From: Streptomyces sp. PH10-H1
GTDB lineage: Bacteria > Actinomycetota > Actinomycetes > Streptomycetales > Streptomycetaceae
Direction of reading: 5' to 3'
NCBI RefSeq assembly: GCF_030063355.1
Contig: NZ_JASISZ010000025.1
Coordinates: forward strand, 40,803-91,401
Length of the DNA stretch: 50,599 bases
Shown: piece by piece, positions 35,013 through 42,733 of the stretch
Numbering within the stretch: position 1 is the stretch's first letter
How the letters are laid out: each line of letters opens with the position of its first letter
The notes under the pieces: generated by a model
What the model was told of the DNA's origin: nothing
The model's input: the letters and a program-made list of their open reading frames with translations, nothing else
The model's database searches: none
Made by a program: the position numbers and the translations under genes

Positions 35013-36470
35013 GTGCCCTCCATGAACGACCTCGTACGCCAGCACACGGCCCTCGACGACTCCGATCTCGAATGGCTTCACCTGCTGGTCTCCGAGTGGC
35101 AGCTGCTCTCCGACCTGTCCTTCGCCGACCTCGTCCTGTGGGTGCCCACCCTCGACGGCACACGCTATGTCTCGGTCGCCCAGATGCGGCCGAACACCGG
35201 GCCGACGTCCTACCAGGACGACATGGTCGGCCATCTGGTGCCGCGCGGCCGCCGCCCCATGCTCGACGCCGCGCTCGACGAGGGCCGGATCGTCCGTGAG
35301 GGCGATCCCGAATGGCGCGAGGAGGTCCCGGTCCGGGTCGAGTCGATCCCGGTCCGCCGCGAGGGCCGGGTGCTGGGCGTCATCGCCCGCAACACCAACC
35401 TGCTGACCGTCCGCACCCCCAGCCGGCTCGAGCTCACCTATCTGCAGAGCGCCTCGGACCTGGCGCAGATGATCGCGGCCGGGTCCTTCCCGTTCCCCGC
35501 CGAGCAGGTCGACATGGACGCCTCGCCGCGAGCCGGCGACGGCCTGATCCGGCTCGACGCGGACGGCGTCGTGCAGTACGCCAGCCCCAACGCGCTCTCC
35601 GCGTACCACCGGTTGGGCCTGGCCGCCGACATCGTCGGCCTGCACCTCGGCGCGGCCACCGCCGAACTCGCCCCCGCCCGCGGCCCGGTGGACGAAGCGC
35701 TGGTAACGCTCGCCAGCGGCTGGGCGCCCCGCGAGACCGAGGTCGAGGGCGGCGACGGCGTCATCCAGCTGCGCACCATCCCGCTCCGGCCCAAGGGCAC
35801 CCACATCGGTTCGCTGGTGCTGCTCCGCGATGTCACCGAACTGCGGCGCCGCGAGCGCGAGTTGATGACCAAGGACGCCACCATCCGGGAGATCCACCAC
35901 CGGGTGAAGAACAATCTGCAGACCGTTGCCGCGCTGCTGCGGCTGCAGGCCCGGCGGATGGATTCGGACAAGGCGCGCGAGGCGCTGGAGGAAGCGGTCC
36001 GCCGGGTCGGCTCGATCGCGATCGTGCACGAGACGCTGTCGCAGAACCTCGACGAACGCGTCGAGTTCGATGAGATCGCCGACCGGGTGCTCGCGATGGT
36101 CGCCGAGATCTCGCCAGGACTCGTCACGGTCCGCCGCACCGGCCGCTTCGGCATCCTGACCGCCGAGGTCGCCACCCCCTTGGCGATGGTCCTCACCGAA
36201 CTGCTGCAGAACGCGCTGGAGCACGGCTTCGGCCCGGGGGAGAGCGGCACGGTCGACGTCGGAGCGACGGCCGGCCGGGACAAGCTGATCATCACCGTCC
36301 AGGACGACGGACGCGGGCTCCCGGAAGGCTTCGACCCGCAGCGGGCGGGGAATCTGGGCCTGCAGATCGTCCGCACGCTGGTGGTCGGCGAACTGGCCGG
36401 CACCTTCGACATGGTCGCGGCGCCGCAACGCGGCACCAAGGTGGTGCTGGAACTCCCCGCCGAGGCCTGA
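35013..36470 (+). CDS. PdtaS-type sensor histidine kinase
   Basis: A 485-residue cytosolic histidine kinase. An N-terminal GAF-like domain (about 10-155) is followed by a PAS domain (about 175-280) and a HisKA_2 segment with EIHHRVKNNLQT (phospho-accepting His295). The ATPase domain carries LTELLQNALEHGF (N box) and DDGRGLP (G1). This matches actinobacterial PdtaS, partner of the RNA-binding antiterminator response regulator PdtaR, which is encoded elsewhere. GTG 35013 (MPSMNDL) is used; ATG 35022 is possible. Four 15-bp repeats and a terminator follow. Confidence 0.92.
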   Translation: MPSMNDLVRQHTALDDSDLEWLHLLVSEWQLLSDLSFADLVLWVPTLDGTRYVSVAQMRPNTGPTSYQDDMVGHLVPRGRRPMLDAALDEGRIVREGDPEWREEVPVRVESIPVRREGRVLGVIARNTNLLTVRTPSRLELTYLQSASDLAQMIAAGSFPFPAEQVDMDASPRAGDGLIRLDADGVVQYASPNALSAYHRLGLAADIVGLHLGAATAELAPARGPVDEALVTLASGWAPRETEVEGGDGVIQLRTIPLRPKGTHIGSLVLLRDVTELRRRERELMTKDATIREIHHRVKNNLQTVAALLRLQARRMDSDKAREALEEAVRRVGSIAIVHETLSQNLDERVEFDEIADRVLAMVAEISPGLVTVRRTGRFGILTAEVATPLAMVLTELLQNALEHGFGPGESGTVDVGATAGRDKLIITVQDDGRGLPEGFDPQRAGNLGLQIVRTLVVGELAGTFDMVAAPQRGTKVVLELPAEA

Positions 36471-36479
36471 GGCAAGTCG

Positions 36480-36539
36480 GGGGACGGACAAGCAGGGGAC
36501 GGACAAGCAGGGGACAGACAGGCACGGGACAGACAGCAG
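36480..36539. repeat. Four tandem 15-bp repeats downstream of the kinase gene
   Basis: GGGGACGGACAAGCA at 36480-36494 and 36495-36509 (identical), then GGGGACAGACAGGCA and CGGGACAGACAGCAG (diverged). They fill the gap between the kinase stop and the terminator. Confidence 0.85.
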
Positions 36540-36573
36540 TAAGCCCCGGCCGCCAGGCGGCCGGGGCTTACTG
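36537..36573. terminator. Bidirectional terminator between kinase and wblE
   Basis: A 16-bp perfect stem (36537-36552 with 36558-36573) and 5-base loop, between two convergent genes. Confidence 0.92.
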
Positions 36574-36637
36574 AATGCTCTGTGCTGCGCGTACGAATCA
36601 GGTGCTGCGCGCTGCGGCTCGGGGGTAAAGCGGGGCG

Positions 36638-36895
36638 TCAGACGCTGGCGTTACGGGCCCTGTTGCGGGCGGCGCGGCGCTTCATTGCGCGACGCTCGTC
36701 CTCGCTGAGGCCACCCCAGACGCCTGCGTCCTGGCCACTCTCCAACGCCCACTGCAGGCACTGCTCCATGACGGGGCAGCGGCGGCAGACGGCCTTGGCT
36801 TCCTCGATCTGCAGCAGCGCAGGACCGGTGTTGCCGATGGGGAAGAAGAGTTCCGGGTCTTCCTCGCGGCAAACGGCGCGATGACGCCAGTCCAT
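36638..36895 (-). CDS. wblE: WhiB-family iron-sulfur regulator WblE (WhiB1)
   Basis: An 85-residue WhiB-like protein. Cysteines 9, 37, 40 and 46 (C-x27-C-x2-C-x5-C) bind the [4Fe-4S] cluster, followed by GVWGGLSEDERR (the G-turn) and a basic DNA-binding tail. WhiB1/WblE is the ubiquitous member, essential in mycobacteria, nitric-oxide sensitive and able to bind the primary sigma factor. Start ATG 36895 with AAAGGAG upstream; the longer open frame to 37099 is leader. Confidence 0.96.
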   Translation of the reverse strand: MDWRHRAVCREEDPELFFPIGNTGPALLQIEEAKAVCRRCPVMEQCLQWALESGQDAGVWGGLSEDERRAMKRRAARNRARNASV

Positions 36896-37212
36896 GGCTG
36901 CTCCAACTCCTTTGTGACAAGCACGTTGCTTGTGAATGTGAACGCTTTCACGAATCCCCTCACAGGACACGGCACTACGCCCAGTGACCTGGTGCAGTCC
37001 CGCTGATGTGAGGTGGTGGATTCGGGCTCTCAAGGGACTCCGGTTGTTGGCCGTCCCGATCGCCAAGAAGAGACTCGCAAACCTGGGCGGCGGATACAAC
37101 CCCTTCAGGAAAGTTTTTTTTGATTCCTCGGTGTCGCCTGCATCACAGCCGTACTTCCATGGGGTGCAGGGCAGCCTAAACGTTCGAGTAAAAGGACTTT
37201 GGGCTCTTCCGC
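36896..37212 (-). other. Long leader/promoter region of wblE
   Basis: About 317 bases without a gene. It carries the wblE ribosome binding site and, at 37114-37121, an A8 tract on the minus strand (T8 on plus), rare in this genome. GGAAT lies directly upstream of the tract on the minus strand, but no GTT follows at 18 bases, so I do not call a SigR promoter. Confidence 0.4.
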
Positions 37213-38181
37213 TTACACAATCACACGCAGTGCACGGCGTACGCCTGTGAAGGTTGCGCTGGTACGCAGCCCCAGGTGGTCGCCGTCCACCTGGAAGGGG
37301 AGCGGAGCCTGCGAATGCAAGGTGAAGTCCGTCAGGTCGTGCAGGGACGCCACATGCTTACCGTGCGGGCCTTGATCAGGGGTGGAGCGCAGGAGCTGCG
37401 TGGCGTAACGGACCGCTGACGTCACCGACATCTTCGACACACCCAGCAGATCCAGGCCCGCGTCGAAGGAGGCGTCCGGGGAGGCGAACACCGGACGATT
37501 GCCCAGGTAGGTCCAGGGGGCGGTGTTGCAGACTATGGCCAGCACCAGCCCGGTGACCGGGTCCTCGTCCGGCCGGTCCATGGTGATCGAGCCCGCACGC
37601 CGGTACGGCTCCGCCAGGAACTGGCGCATCACCTGGCGCATGTACAGCGCGTGCGTCGAGCGCTTTCCCATTTCCCGCTGCTGTTCGACCCGCCCCACCA
37701 CGCCGGCGTCGAATCCCAGTCCCGCGCAGAAAGTGAACCAGCGCGACGGCACTCCCTCGTCCTCGGTACCGGGGGTGCCGCTCACCAGACCGAGGCCGAC
37801 CGTGCGCGACGAGCGGTCGCGGATGGCGTCCAGCAGCGCGCCGGTCGCCTCGACGACGTCATTGGGCATCCCCAGGGCGCGCGCGAAGACATTGGTGGAT
37901 CCGCCGGGGACCACGGCCAGCTGCGGCAGGCGGTCGGGGTCGGGGCCGTTGTGCAGCAGTCCGTTGACCACTTCATTGACCGTGCCGTCGCCGCCGAGCG
38001 CGACGACCAGTTCGATCTCGCCGCCCTCCGCCGCCTGCCGCGCGAGATCGCGGGCGTGGCCGCGGTACTCCGTGGCGGCCACTTCCAGTTTCAGATCGCT
38101 GGCGAGGGCATGGGCGAGTACATCACGGACCCGCGCGCTGGTGGTGGTGGCAGCAGGGTTGACCACGAGAAGTGCGCGCAT
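37213..38181 (-). CDS. Diacylglycerol kinase-family lipid kinase
   Basis: A 322-residue DagK/YegS-type lipid kinase. The catalytic-domain motifs are LLVVNPAA (about 4-11), VVALGGDGTVNEVVNGL (ATP site, about 60-75), VVPGGSTNVFARALGMP (about 90-106) and VDGDHLG near the C-terminus. It phosphorylates diacylglycerol or a related lipid at the membrane face. ATG 38181 is taken as start; the open frame to 38601 is an antisense shadow of the next gene. Confidence 0.92.
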   Translation of the reverse strand: MRALLVVNPAATTTSARVRDVLAHALASDLKLEVAATEYRGHARDLARQAAEGGEIELVVALGGDGTVNEVVNGLLHNGPDPDRLPQLAVVPGGSTNVFARALGMPNDVVEATGALLDAIRDRSSRTVGLGLVSGTPGTEDEGVPSRWFTFCAGLGFDAGVVGRVEQQREMGKRSTHALYMRQVMRQFLAEPYRRAGSITMDRPDEDPVTGLVLAIVCNTAPWTYLGNRPVFASPDASFDAGLDLLGVSKMSVTSAVRYATQLLRSTPDQGPHGKHVASLHDLTDFTLHSQAPLPFQVDGDHLGLRTSATFTGVRRALRVIV

Positions 38182-38229
38182 GGGGGGAAGCGTACCTACC
38201 CATAAGTACACCGGGCTACGCTGGCTCGC

Positions 38230-38643
38230 GTGAGCCAGATCCTCCGGACCCAGTCCCTCAAAACACGCCGGCTGACGGCCGCCGCGGGCGTCGCGGCCCT
38301 TGAAGGGCTGGCCCTCGCGGGCTGCGGGGTGGCCCTGCTCGTGCTGGCCCTCGCCGGTCACCCGGCCAGCGTCGGGAACGCCCTCGTGGGCGCGTTCACC
38401 GTGCTCGCCCTCGCCGCGATCCCGCTGGCGGCCGCCTATGGGCTGCTGCACGCCCGGCGCTGGAGCCGGGGGCCCGCGCTGATCATCCAGCTGCTGGCGC
38501 TGCCGGTCGCCTGGACGCTCTTCAACGGTGCGGGCCCGCTCGTCGCGGCCGGCGTCGCGCTCGCGCTCGTGGCACTGGCCGGCCTGGCGCTCCTGGTGCA
38601 CCCCGCCACGACCGCCGCCCTCGGCATCGGCGACCGCGGCTAG
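38230..38643 (+). CDS. Small integral membrane protein
   Basis: A 137-residue protein with four predicted hydrophobic helices (about 22-42, 47-70, 82-98, 102-122) and a short basic N-terminus (SQILRTQSLKTRRL). No enzyme motif. GTG 38230. It is divergent from the lipid kinase, separated by 48 bases, and converges with sigH. Function unknown; related small proteins occur next to lipid kinases in streptomycetes. Confidence 0.75.
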   Translation: MSQILRTQSLKTRRLTAAAGVAALEGLALAGCGVALLVLALAGHPASVGNALVGAFTVLALAAIPLAAAYGLLHARRWSRGPALIIQLLALPVAWTLFNGAGPLVAAGVALALVALAGLALLVHPATTAALGIGDRG

Positions 38644-38720
38644 AGCCGGACGTTGGGCCGGACGTAAGCCGAACGTAGAGCCGGGCGGACCTGGGGCCCG
38701 TCCGGCCCTACGCGGCGGGC

Positions 38721-39686
38721 CTACTCCTCGACGAGGAGCTTCTCGCGGAGCTGCATGAGCGTGCGGGCGAGGAGGCGGGAGACGTGCATCTGGGAGATGC
38801 CGACCTCCAGGGCGATCTGCGATTGGGTCATGTTGCCGAAGAAGCGCAGCATGAGGATCTTCTTCTCCCGGGGCGGCAGTGACTCCAGGAGCGGTTTGAG
38901 CGATTCGCGGTACTCGACGCCTTCGAGCGCCTCGTCCATGGCGCCGAGGGTGTCCGCGACGGCGGGTGAGTCGTCGTCCGTGTCGGGAACGTCCAGGGAC
39001 AGGGTGCTGTAGGCGTTCGCGGATTCGAGGCCCTCCAGCACCTCCTCCTCCGTGATCTTGAGCTGTACCGCCAGCTCATGCACGGTCGGCGCCCGGCCGA
39101 AGCGCTGGGAGAGCTCACCGGTGGCGGTGGTGAGAGCCAGCCGCAGCTCCTGGAGCCGGCGCGGGACGCGTACCGCCCAGCCCTTGTCGCGGAAGTGACG
39201 TTTGATCTCGCCGACGACCGTGGGGGTGGCGTACGTGGAGAACTCGACGCCCCGGTCCACGTCGAAGCGGTCGACGGACTTGATCAGACCGATGGTGGCG
39301 ACCTGGGTGAGGTCGTCCAGCGGCTCCCCGCGGTTGCGGAAACGCCGCGCCAGGTGCTCCACCAGGGGCAGGTGCATGCGCACCAGCCGGTTGCGCAGCT
39401 CGGCGCGTTCCGGAGAGCCGTCCGGGAGCTTGCTCAGCTCCACGAAGAGCGCTCGGGCGCCGGCCCGGTCATGCGGGTCGTGCTGCTCTTGCTGGTCCAT
39501 GGGATCCGCCTGCTCCGCCGCGTCCATTCCATCCGTACGGGACCCGGGGTGCTGCCGCGCCGAATACCGCCCGGCCGCCCCGGCGGGCGACGCCTGGGCG
39601 GGTACGGCGGCACGGGTCCGCACCGCGGGCGCGTCGCTGTCCGCCGGGGGTCCGGGAGCTGCCTCCCGGGAAAGATCAGCACTCAT
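38721..39686 (-). CDS. sigH: SigB/SigF-family stress sigma factor (SigH type)
   Basis: A group III sigma factor of 321 residues from ATG 39686 (GGGGAAA upstream). Region 2 contains HLPLVEHLARRFRNRGEPLDDLTQVATIGLIKSVDRFD and FSTYATPTVVGEIKRHFRDKGW. Region 3 is around LSQRFGRAPTVHELA, and region 4 reads LPPREKKILMLRFFGNMTQSQIALEVGISQMHVSRLL. The 75 or so N-terminal residues are disordered. The frame stays open to 39938, inside ushX. In S. coelicolor several SigH products with different N-termini are described. It governs osmotic and developmental stress genes and is antagonised by the RsbW-like protein encoded before it. Confidence 0.92.
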   Translation of the reverse strand: MSADLSREAAPGPPADSDAPAVRTRAAVPAQASPAGAAGRYSARQHPGSRTDGMDAAEQADPMDQQEQHDPHDRAGARALFVELSKLPDGSPERAELRNRLVRMHLPLVEHLARRFRNRGEPLDDLTQVATIGLIKSVDRFDVDRGVEFSTYATPTVVGEIKRHFRDKGWAVRVPRRLQELRLALTTATGELSQRFGRAPTVHELAVQLKITEEEVLEGLESANAYSTLSLDVPDTDDDSPAVADTLGAMDEALEGVEYRESLKPLLESLPPREKKILMLRFFGNMTQSQIALEVGISQMHVSRLLARTLMQLREKLLVEE

Positions 39687-39795
39687 GGCGTTTCCCCGTT
39701 CCGTGCACGGTTGTACCGTTACCGGCCCTTCGGGGGACCGGTCCACGCTGACCTGCTTCGGGTCCGCGCCTGCGGGCTGCCTGCATCTGGGGACC

Positions 39796-40209
39796 TCACG
39801 ACTGTCCGGGGCCGGCACCGCGCTTCTTGTGCAGGCTGATGCTGACGGTCTTGTCCTCCGCGACCGTGGCATCCACCTCTCCCGCCAGTGCGGAGAGCAC
39901 TGTCCAGGCGAACGTGTCCCGCTCCGGAGCACGGCCATCGGTCGTGGGCGCCGACACTCTCACCCACAGAGCGTCTCCGACGAGTCGGAAGACGCAACTC
40001 AATACGCTGCCGGGAACGGCCTGCTGCAGCAGGATCGCGCACGCCTCGTCCACGGCGATGCGCAGGTCTTCGATCTCGTCGAGGGTGAAGTCCAGCCGTG
40101 CCGCGAGTCCGGCCGTAGCCGTACGCAGCACCGACAGATAGGCCCCCGCCGCGGGCAGCCGGACCTCAACGAAGTCCTTCGTCCCGGGCTCGCCTGCGAT
40201 CTGGGACAC
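39796..40209 (-). CDS. ushX: RsbW-like anti-sigma factor of SigH
   Basis: A 137-residue GHKL-type serine kinase/anti-sigma factor (also called PrsH). The N box is EIEDLRIAVDEACAILLQQA (about 46-65), after FVEVRLPAAGAYLSVLRTATAGL. The glycine-rich lid is reduced, as in this subgroup. GTG 40209 is chosen since GGAGG lies five bases upstream; GTG 40215 and TTG 40221 are in frame. It directly precedes sigH (109-base gap) and would bind it. Partner switching by an anti-anti-sigma factor elsewhere is expected. Confidence 0.92.
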   Translation of the reverse strand: MSQIAGEPGTKDFVEVRLPAAGAYLSVLRTATAGLAARLDFTLDEIEDLRIAVDEACAILLQQAVPGSVLSCVFRLVGDALWVRVSAPTTDGRAPERDTFAWTVLSALAGEVDATVAEDKTVSISLHKKRGAGPGQS

Positions 40210-40342
40210 CCTCACCTCCAAGGTGGCACACAGTGATTGCTCTGGTCCGCCAGCGACGCTATCGCGATCTGTGCCCCGATGTCGCCCGGACGGAGCACAG
40301 CCGCCACCATGAGTGAGCCCTGGCCCGGTACCTCATGACTTG

Positions 40343-40356
40343 TCACCCATGGTAAG
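40343..40356. promoter_or_regulatory. Candidate BldD box upstream of ushX-sigH
   Basis: TCACCCATGGTAAG fits the BldD consensus TNACNC(A/T)GNGTNAN at every fixed position but one (T for G at position 8). sigH is a known BldD target in S. coelicolor. The site is 134 bases upstream of the ushX start. Confidence 0.55.
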
Positions 40357-40392
40357 CGCACGAGTACGCAACGTGGCTAGGGGTGTGCGGTC

Positions 40393-40914
40393 TCAATTCG
40401 AAAGAGATGTCGCATCGTTGCTCTCGGTCGGAAGGACTGCCAGGTCGGCGAGGGTGTGCAGCGGTTCGCCGGTCAGTCGCTGCACGGTCCAGCCGTCCTG
40501 TCCGAGGGCGCCGATGGAGCGGTAGAAGCCGATCGCGGGATCATTCCAGTCCAGTACTGCCCACTCGAAGCGCTCGTAGCCGCGCGTTACGCAAATGGAG
40601 GCGAGTTCGGCCAGCAGCGCCTTTCCGTGGCCGCCGCCGCGCGATTCGGGCCTTACATACAGATCCTCCAGATACACACCGTGTGTGCCCGTCCACGTGG
40701 AGAAATTCAGGAACCACAGGGCGAATCCCACCGGGCCGCCCCCGGACTCGTCCTCGGCGATCAGTGCGAAGACCGCCGGGTTCGCACCGAAGAGAGCGCC
40801 GTGCAGCTGCTCCGGGGTGGCACGGGCTTCCTCCAGGGCCTTCTCGTACTCCGCGAGTTCGCGGATCATGGCGTGGACCGCCGGAACGTCGGCGGGGGTT
40901 GCGGCTCGGATCAT
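40393..40914 (-). CDS. GNAT-family N-acetyltransferase
   Basis: A 173-residue acetyltransferase. Motif A, which binds the acetyl-CoA pyrophosphate, is LEDLYVRPESRGGGHGKALL (about 82-101), and motif B is WAVLDWNDPAIGFYRSIGA. LNFSTWTGTHGVYLEDLYV resembles spermidine/diamine acetyltransferase relatives, so a small amine is a plausible acceptor but not shown. ATG 40914. It follows the ATPase gene by nine bases, so they probably share a transcript. Confidence 0.92.
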   Translation of the reverse strand: MIRAATPADVPAVHAMIRELAEYEKALEEARATPEQLHGALFGANPAVFALIAEDESGGGPVGFALWFLNFSTWTGTHGVYLEDLYVRPESRGGGHGKALLAELASICVTRGYERFEWAVLDWNDPAIGFYRSIGALGQDGWTVQRLTGEPLHTLADLAVLPTESNDATSLSN

Positions 40915-40923
40915 GAGCCAAGG

Positions 40924-41646
40924 TTACGTCCCGATGATGTGGCGGAGGTAAGCGTTCGGATCGGCCAGATACCGGCGCCAGTGGTCGACGATGGCCAGCT
41001 CGTCCCACTGGACGGCATGGGCGCCCGCTTCGCCGATCTCCAGGATCGTGGCGCCCGGGGTCGCGGTCAGCAGGGGTGAGTGAGTGGCGCAGATCACCTG
41101 GGCTCCGGTGCTGCCGAGCTCGTGCATCAGGCCCACCAGATGGAGGCAGGAGGTGAAGGACAGGGCCGCCTCCGGCTCGTCCATCACGTACAGGCCCGGT
41201 TGCCGGAACATCTCGCGGAAGGCCGTCAGGAAGCCCTCGCCGTGGCTCATCGAGTGCACGGCGACGTCTTCGCGCTCCAGGGCGTCCAGGGCGGTCTCGG
41301 CGCGCAGGAAGAAGCCCTTGCGGCGGGTGCGGGGCCCTTCGAGCATCCGGCGGCCGGCGCGGGTGGCGTCGAAGCGGATCCGCTGCCCGAGGCCGGACCT
41401 GTCGCGGCCGCTCGCGTACTTGTAGCCGGCCCGGCCGCCGTACGAATCCAGCCCGAAGCCCTCCGCGAGCGCCTCGACCAGAGTGGATTTTCCCGAGCCG
41501 TTCTCGCCGACGAGGAAGGTGACCGGAGTGGTGAAGCGCAGGCCGCCGTCGAGCAGCTGGGCGACGGCGGGGACCCGCCAGGGCCACTGATCGGCCGGGA
41601 ACTCGTCGGTGGCGGGGACGTGCGCGTAGGCGCGTTCGATCAGCAC
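40924..41646 (-). CDS. Small AAA/ABC-type ATPase
   Basis: A 240-residue stand-alone P-loop ATPase. Walker A is FLVGENGSGKST (about 44-55), the signature-like region is HSMSHGEGFLTAF, Walker B is LYVMDEPEAALS, and the H-loop is in CATHSPLLTA. The order matches the AAA_21/SMC-like ATPases with no transmembrane partner, found with DNA-repair or defence nucleases, but no nuclease is next to it here. GTG 41646. Function unknown. Confidence 0.88.
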   Translation of the reverse strand: MLIERAYAHVPATDEFPADQWPWRVPAVAQLLDGGLRFTTPVTFLVGENGSGKSTLVEALAEGFGLDSYGGRAGYKYASGRDRSGLGQRIRFDATRAGRRMLEGPRTRRKGFFLRAETALDALEREDVAVHSMSHGEGFLTAFREMFRQPGLYVMDEPEAALSFTSCLHLVGLMHELGSTGAQVICATHSPLLTATPGATILEIGEAGAHAVQWDELAIVDHWRRYLADPNAYLRHIIGT

Positions 41647-41659
41647 GGCCGTCCCGCCC

Positions 41660-42562
41660 TCATCCGGTCACCACGGCCGCGAGGCGGGTGCCGGGGGAGA
41701 AGGCGCCCTCGTCCGCCAGGGCGAACAGGCCGTACAGCATCTTCGCCACATAGACGCGGTCCAGGACCAGGCCGTGCCGGTCGGCGAAATCCTCCGCGAA
41801 GGCGTCCAGCCCGGGGCTGGTACGGGCGTACCCGCCGTGGTGGAAGCGCTCGTCGAGCCGCCACTGGCCGCGCCGCCCGCCGAACGCGGCCTCCTGCAGC
41901 TGCTGGATGCCGGCGTTCAGGAACCCGCCGCCCTTGAGCACCGGGAAGCCGATCACGCTCTGGGTGGCGGGCGCCAGCCCCGCGGCCAGGCCGGCCAGCG
42001 TCCCGCCGGTGCCGCAGGCCACCGCGACCACGTCCGCCGCGCCGCGCAGTTCCCTGCCGAGGTCGGCGCAGCCGCGCGCCGCCAGCGCGTTGCTGCCGCC
42101 CTCGGGGACCAGATAGCAGCGGCCGAACCGCTCCCTCAGGTGCTCGATGACCTCCGGCTCCGCCTTGCGGCGGTACGTGGACCGGTCGGCGAACTCCAGC
42201 CGCATGCCGTCGGCGGCGGCGCGGGCGAGCGAGGGGTTCAGCGGGCGCTGGGCCAGCTCGTCGCCCCGGACGACGCCGATGGTCGCGAAGCCCAGCAGCC
42301 GCCCGGCCGCGGCGGTGGCCCGCAGATGGTTGGAGTAGGCGCCGCCGAAAGTCAGCAGGGTGTCGTGTCCGGCCGCGGCGGCGGCCTCGAGATTGAGCCG
42401 CAGCTTGCGCCATTTGTTGCCCGGCAGGTCGGGATGGATCAGATCGTCCCGTTTGAGCAGCAGCTGGATCCCGTGCCGCGTCAGCCGCTCGTCCGTGATC
42501 CCGGTCAGCGGCGAGGGCAGCCGGGGTCGCAGCGCGTCGATCGGCAGGCCGGCGGTGGTCAC
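41660..42562 (-). CDS. PLP-dependent ACC deaminase/D-cysteine desulfhydrase family enzyme
   Basis: A 300-residue fold-type II PLP enzyme. The internal aldimine lysine is in LPGNKWRKL (Lys50), TFGGAYSNH holds the phosphate-adjacent Ser/Asn, and the PLP phosphate loop is VACGTGGTLAGL. This subfamily includes 1-aminocyclopropane-1-carboxylate deaminases and D-cysteine desulfhydrases. The deciding active-site tyrosines cannot be assigned with confidence, so the substrate is open. GTG 42562 (MTTAGLPI) is used rather than the far-upstream start at 42724. Confidence 0.88.
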   Translation of the reverse strand: MTTAGLPIDALRPRLPSPLTGITDERLTRHGIQLLLKRDDLIHPDLPGNKWRKLRLNLEAAAAAGHDTLLTFGGAYSNHLRATAAAGRLLGFATIGVVRGDELAQRPLNPSLARAAADGMRLEFADRSTYRRKAEPEVIEHLRERFGRCYLVPEGGSNALAARGCADLGRELRGAADVVAVACGTGGTLAGLAAGLAPATQSVIGFPVLKGGGFLNAGIQQLQEAAFGGRRGQWRLDERFHHGGYARTSPGLDAFAEDFADRHGLVLDRVYVAKMLYGLFALADEGAFSPGTRLAAVVTG

Positions 42563-42733
42563 CCCGTCATTGTCACCCGGAAGGGTGAGGTCGGCAGCCC
42601 GCGACCAGGGGCGCAGGGCCGTACGGGCGACACCCGGCCGATCGAGGGCGCAAAGCCGGTCAATGATCCCAAAGAGCCGTCCAGGTACGGAAGAAGGTGT
42701 CGAAACGGGGCGTCCGCAGTGCATTCTTCGTAG

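Noticed and set aside
37090..37140. SigR promoter (GGAAT-N18-GTT) upstream of wblE
   Set aside because: GGAAT is present on the minus strand, but the next GTT is 22 bases away, outside the accepted spacing.
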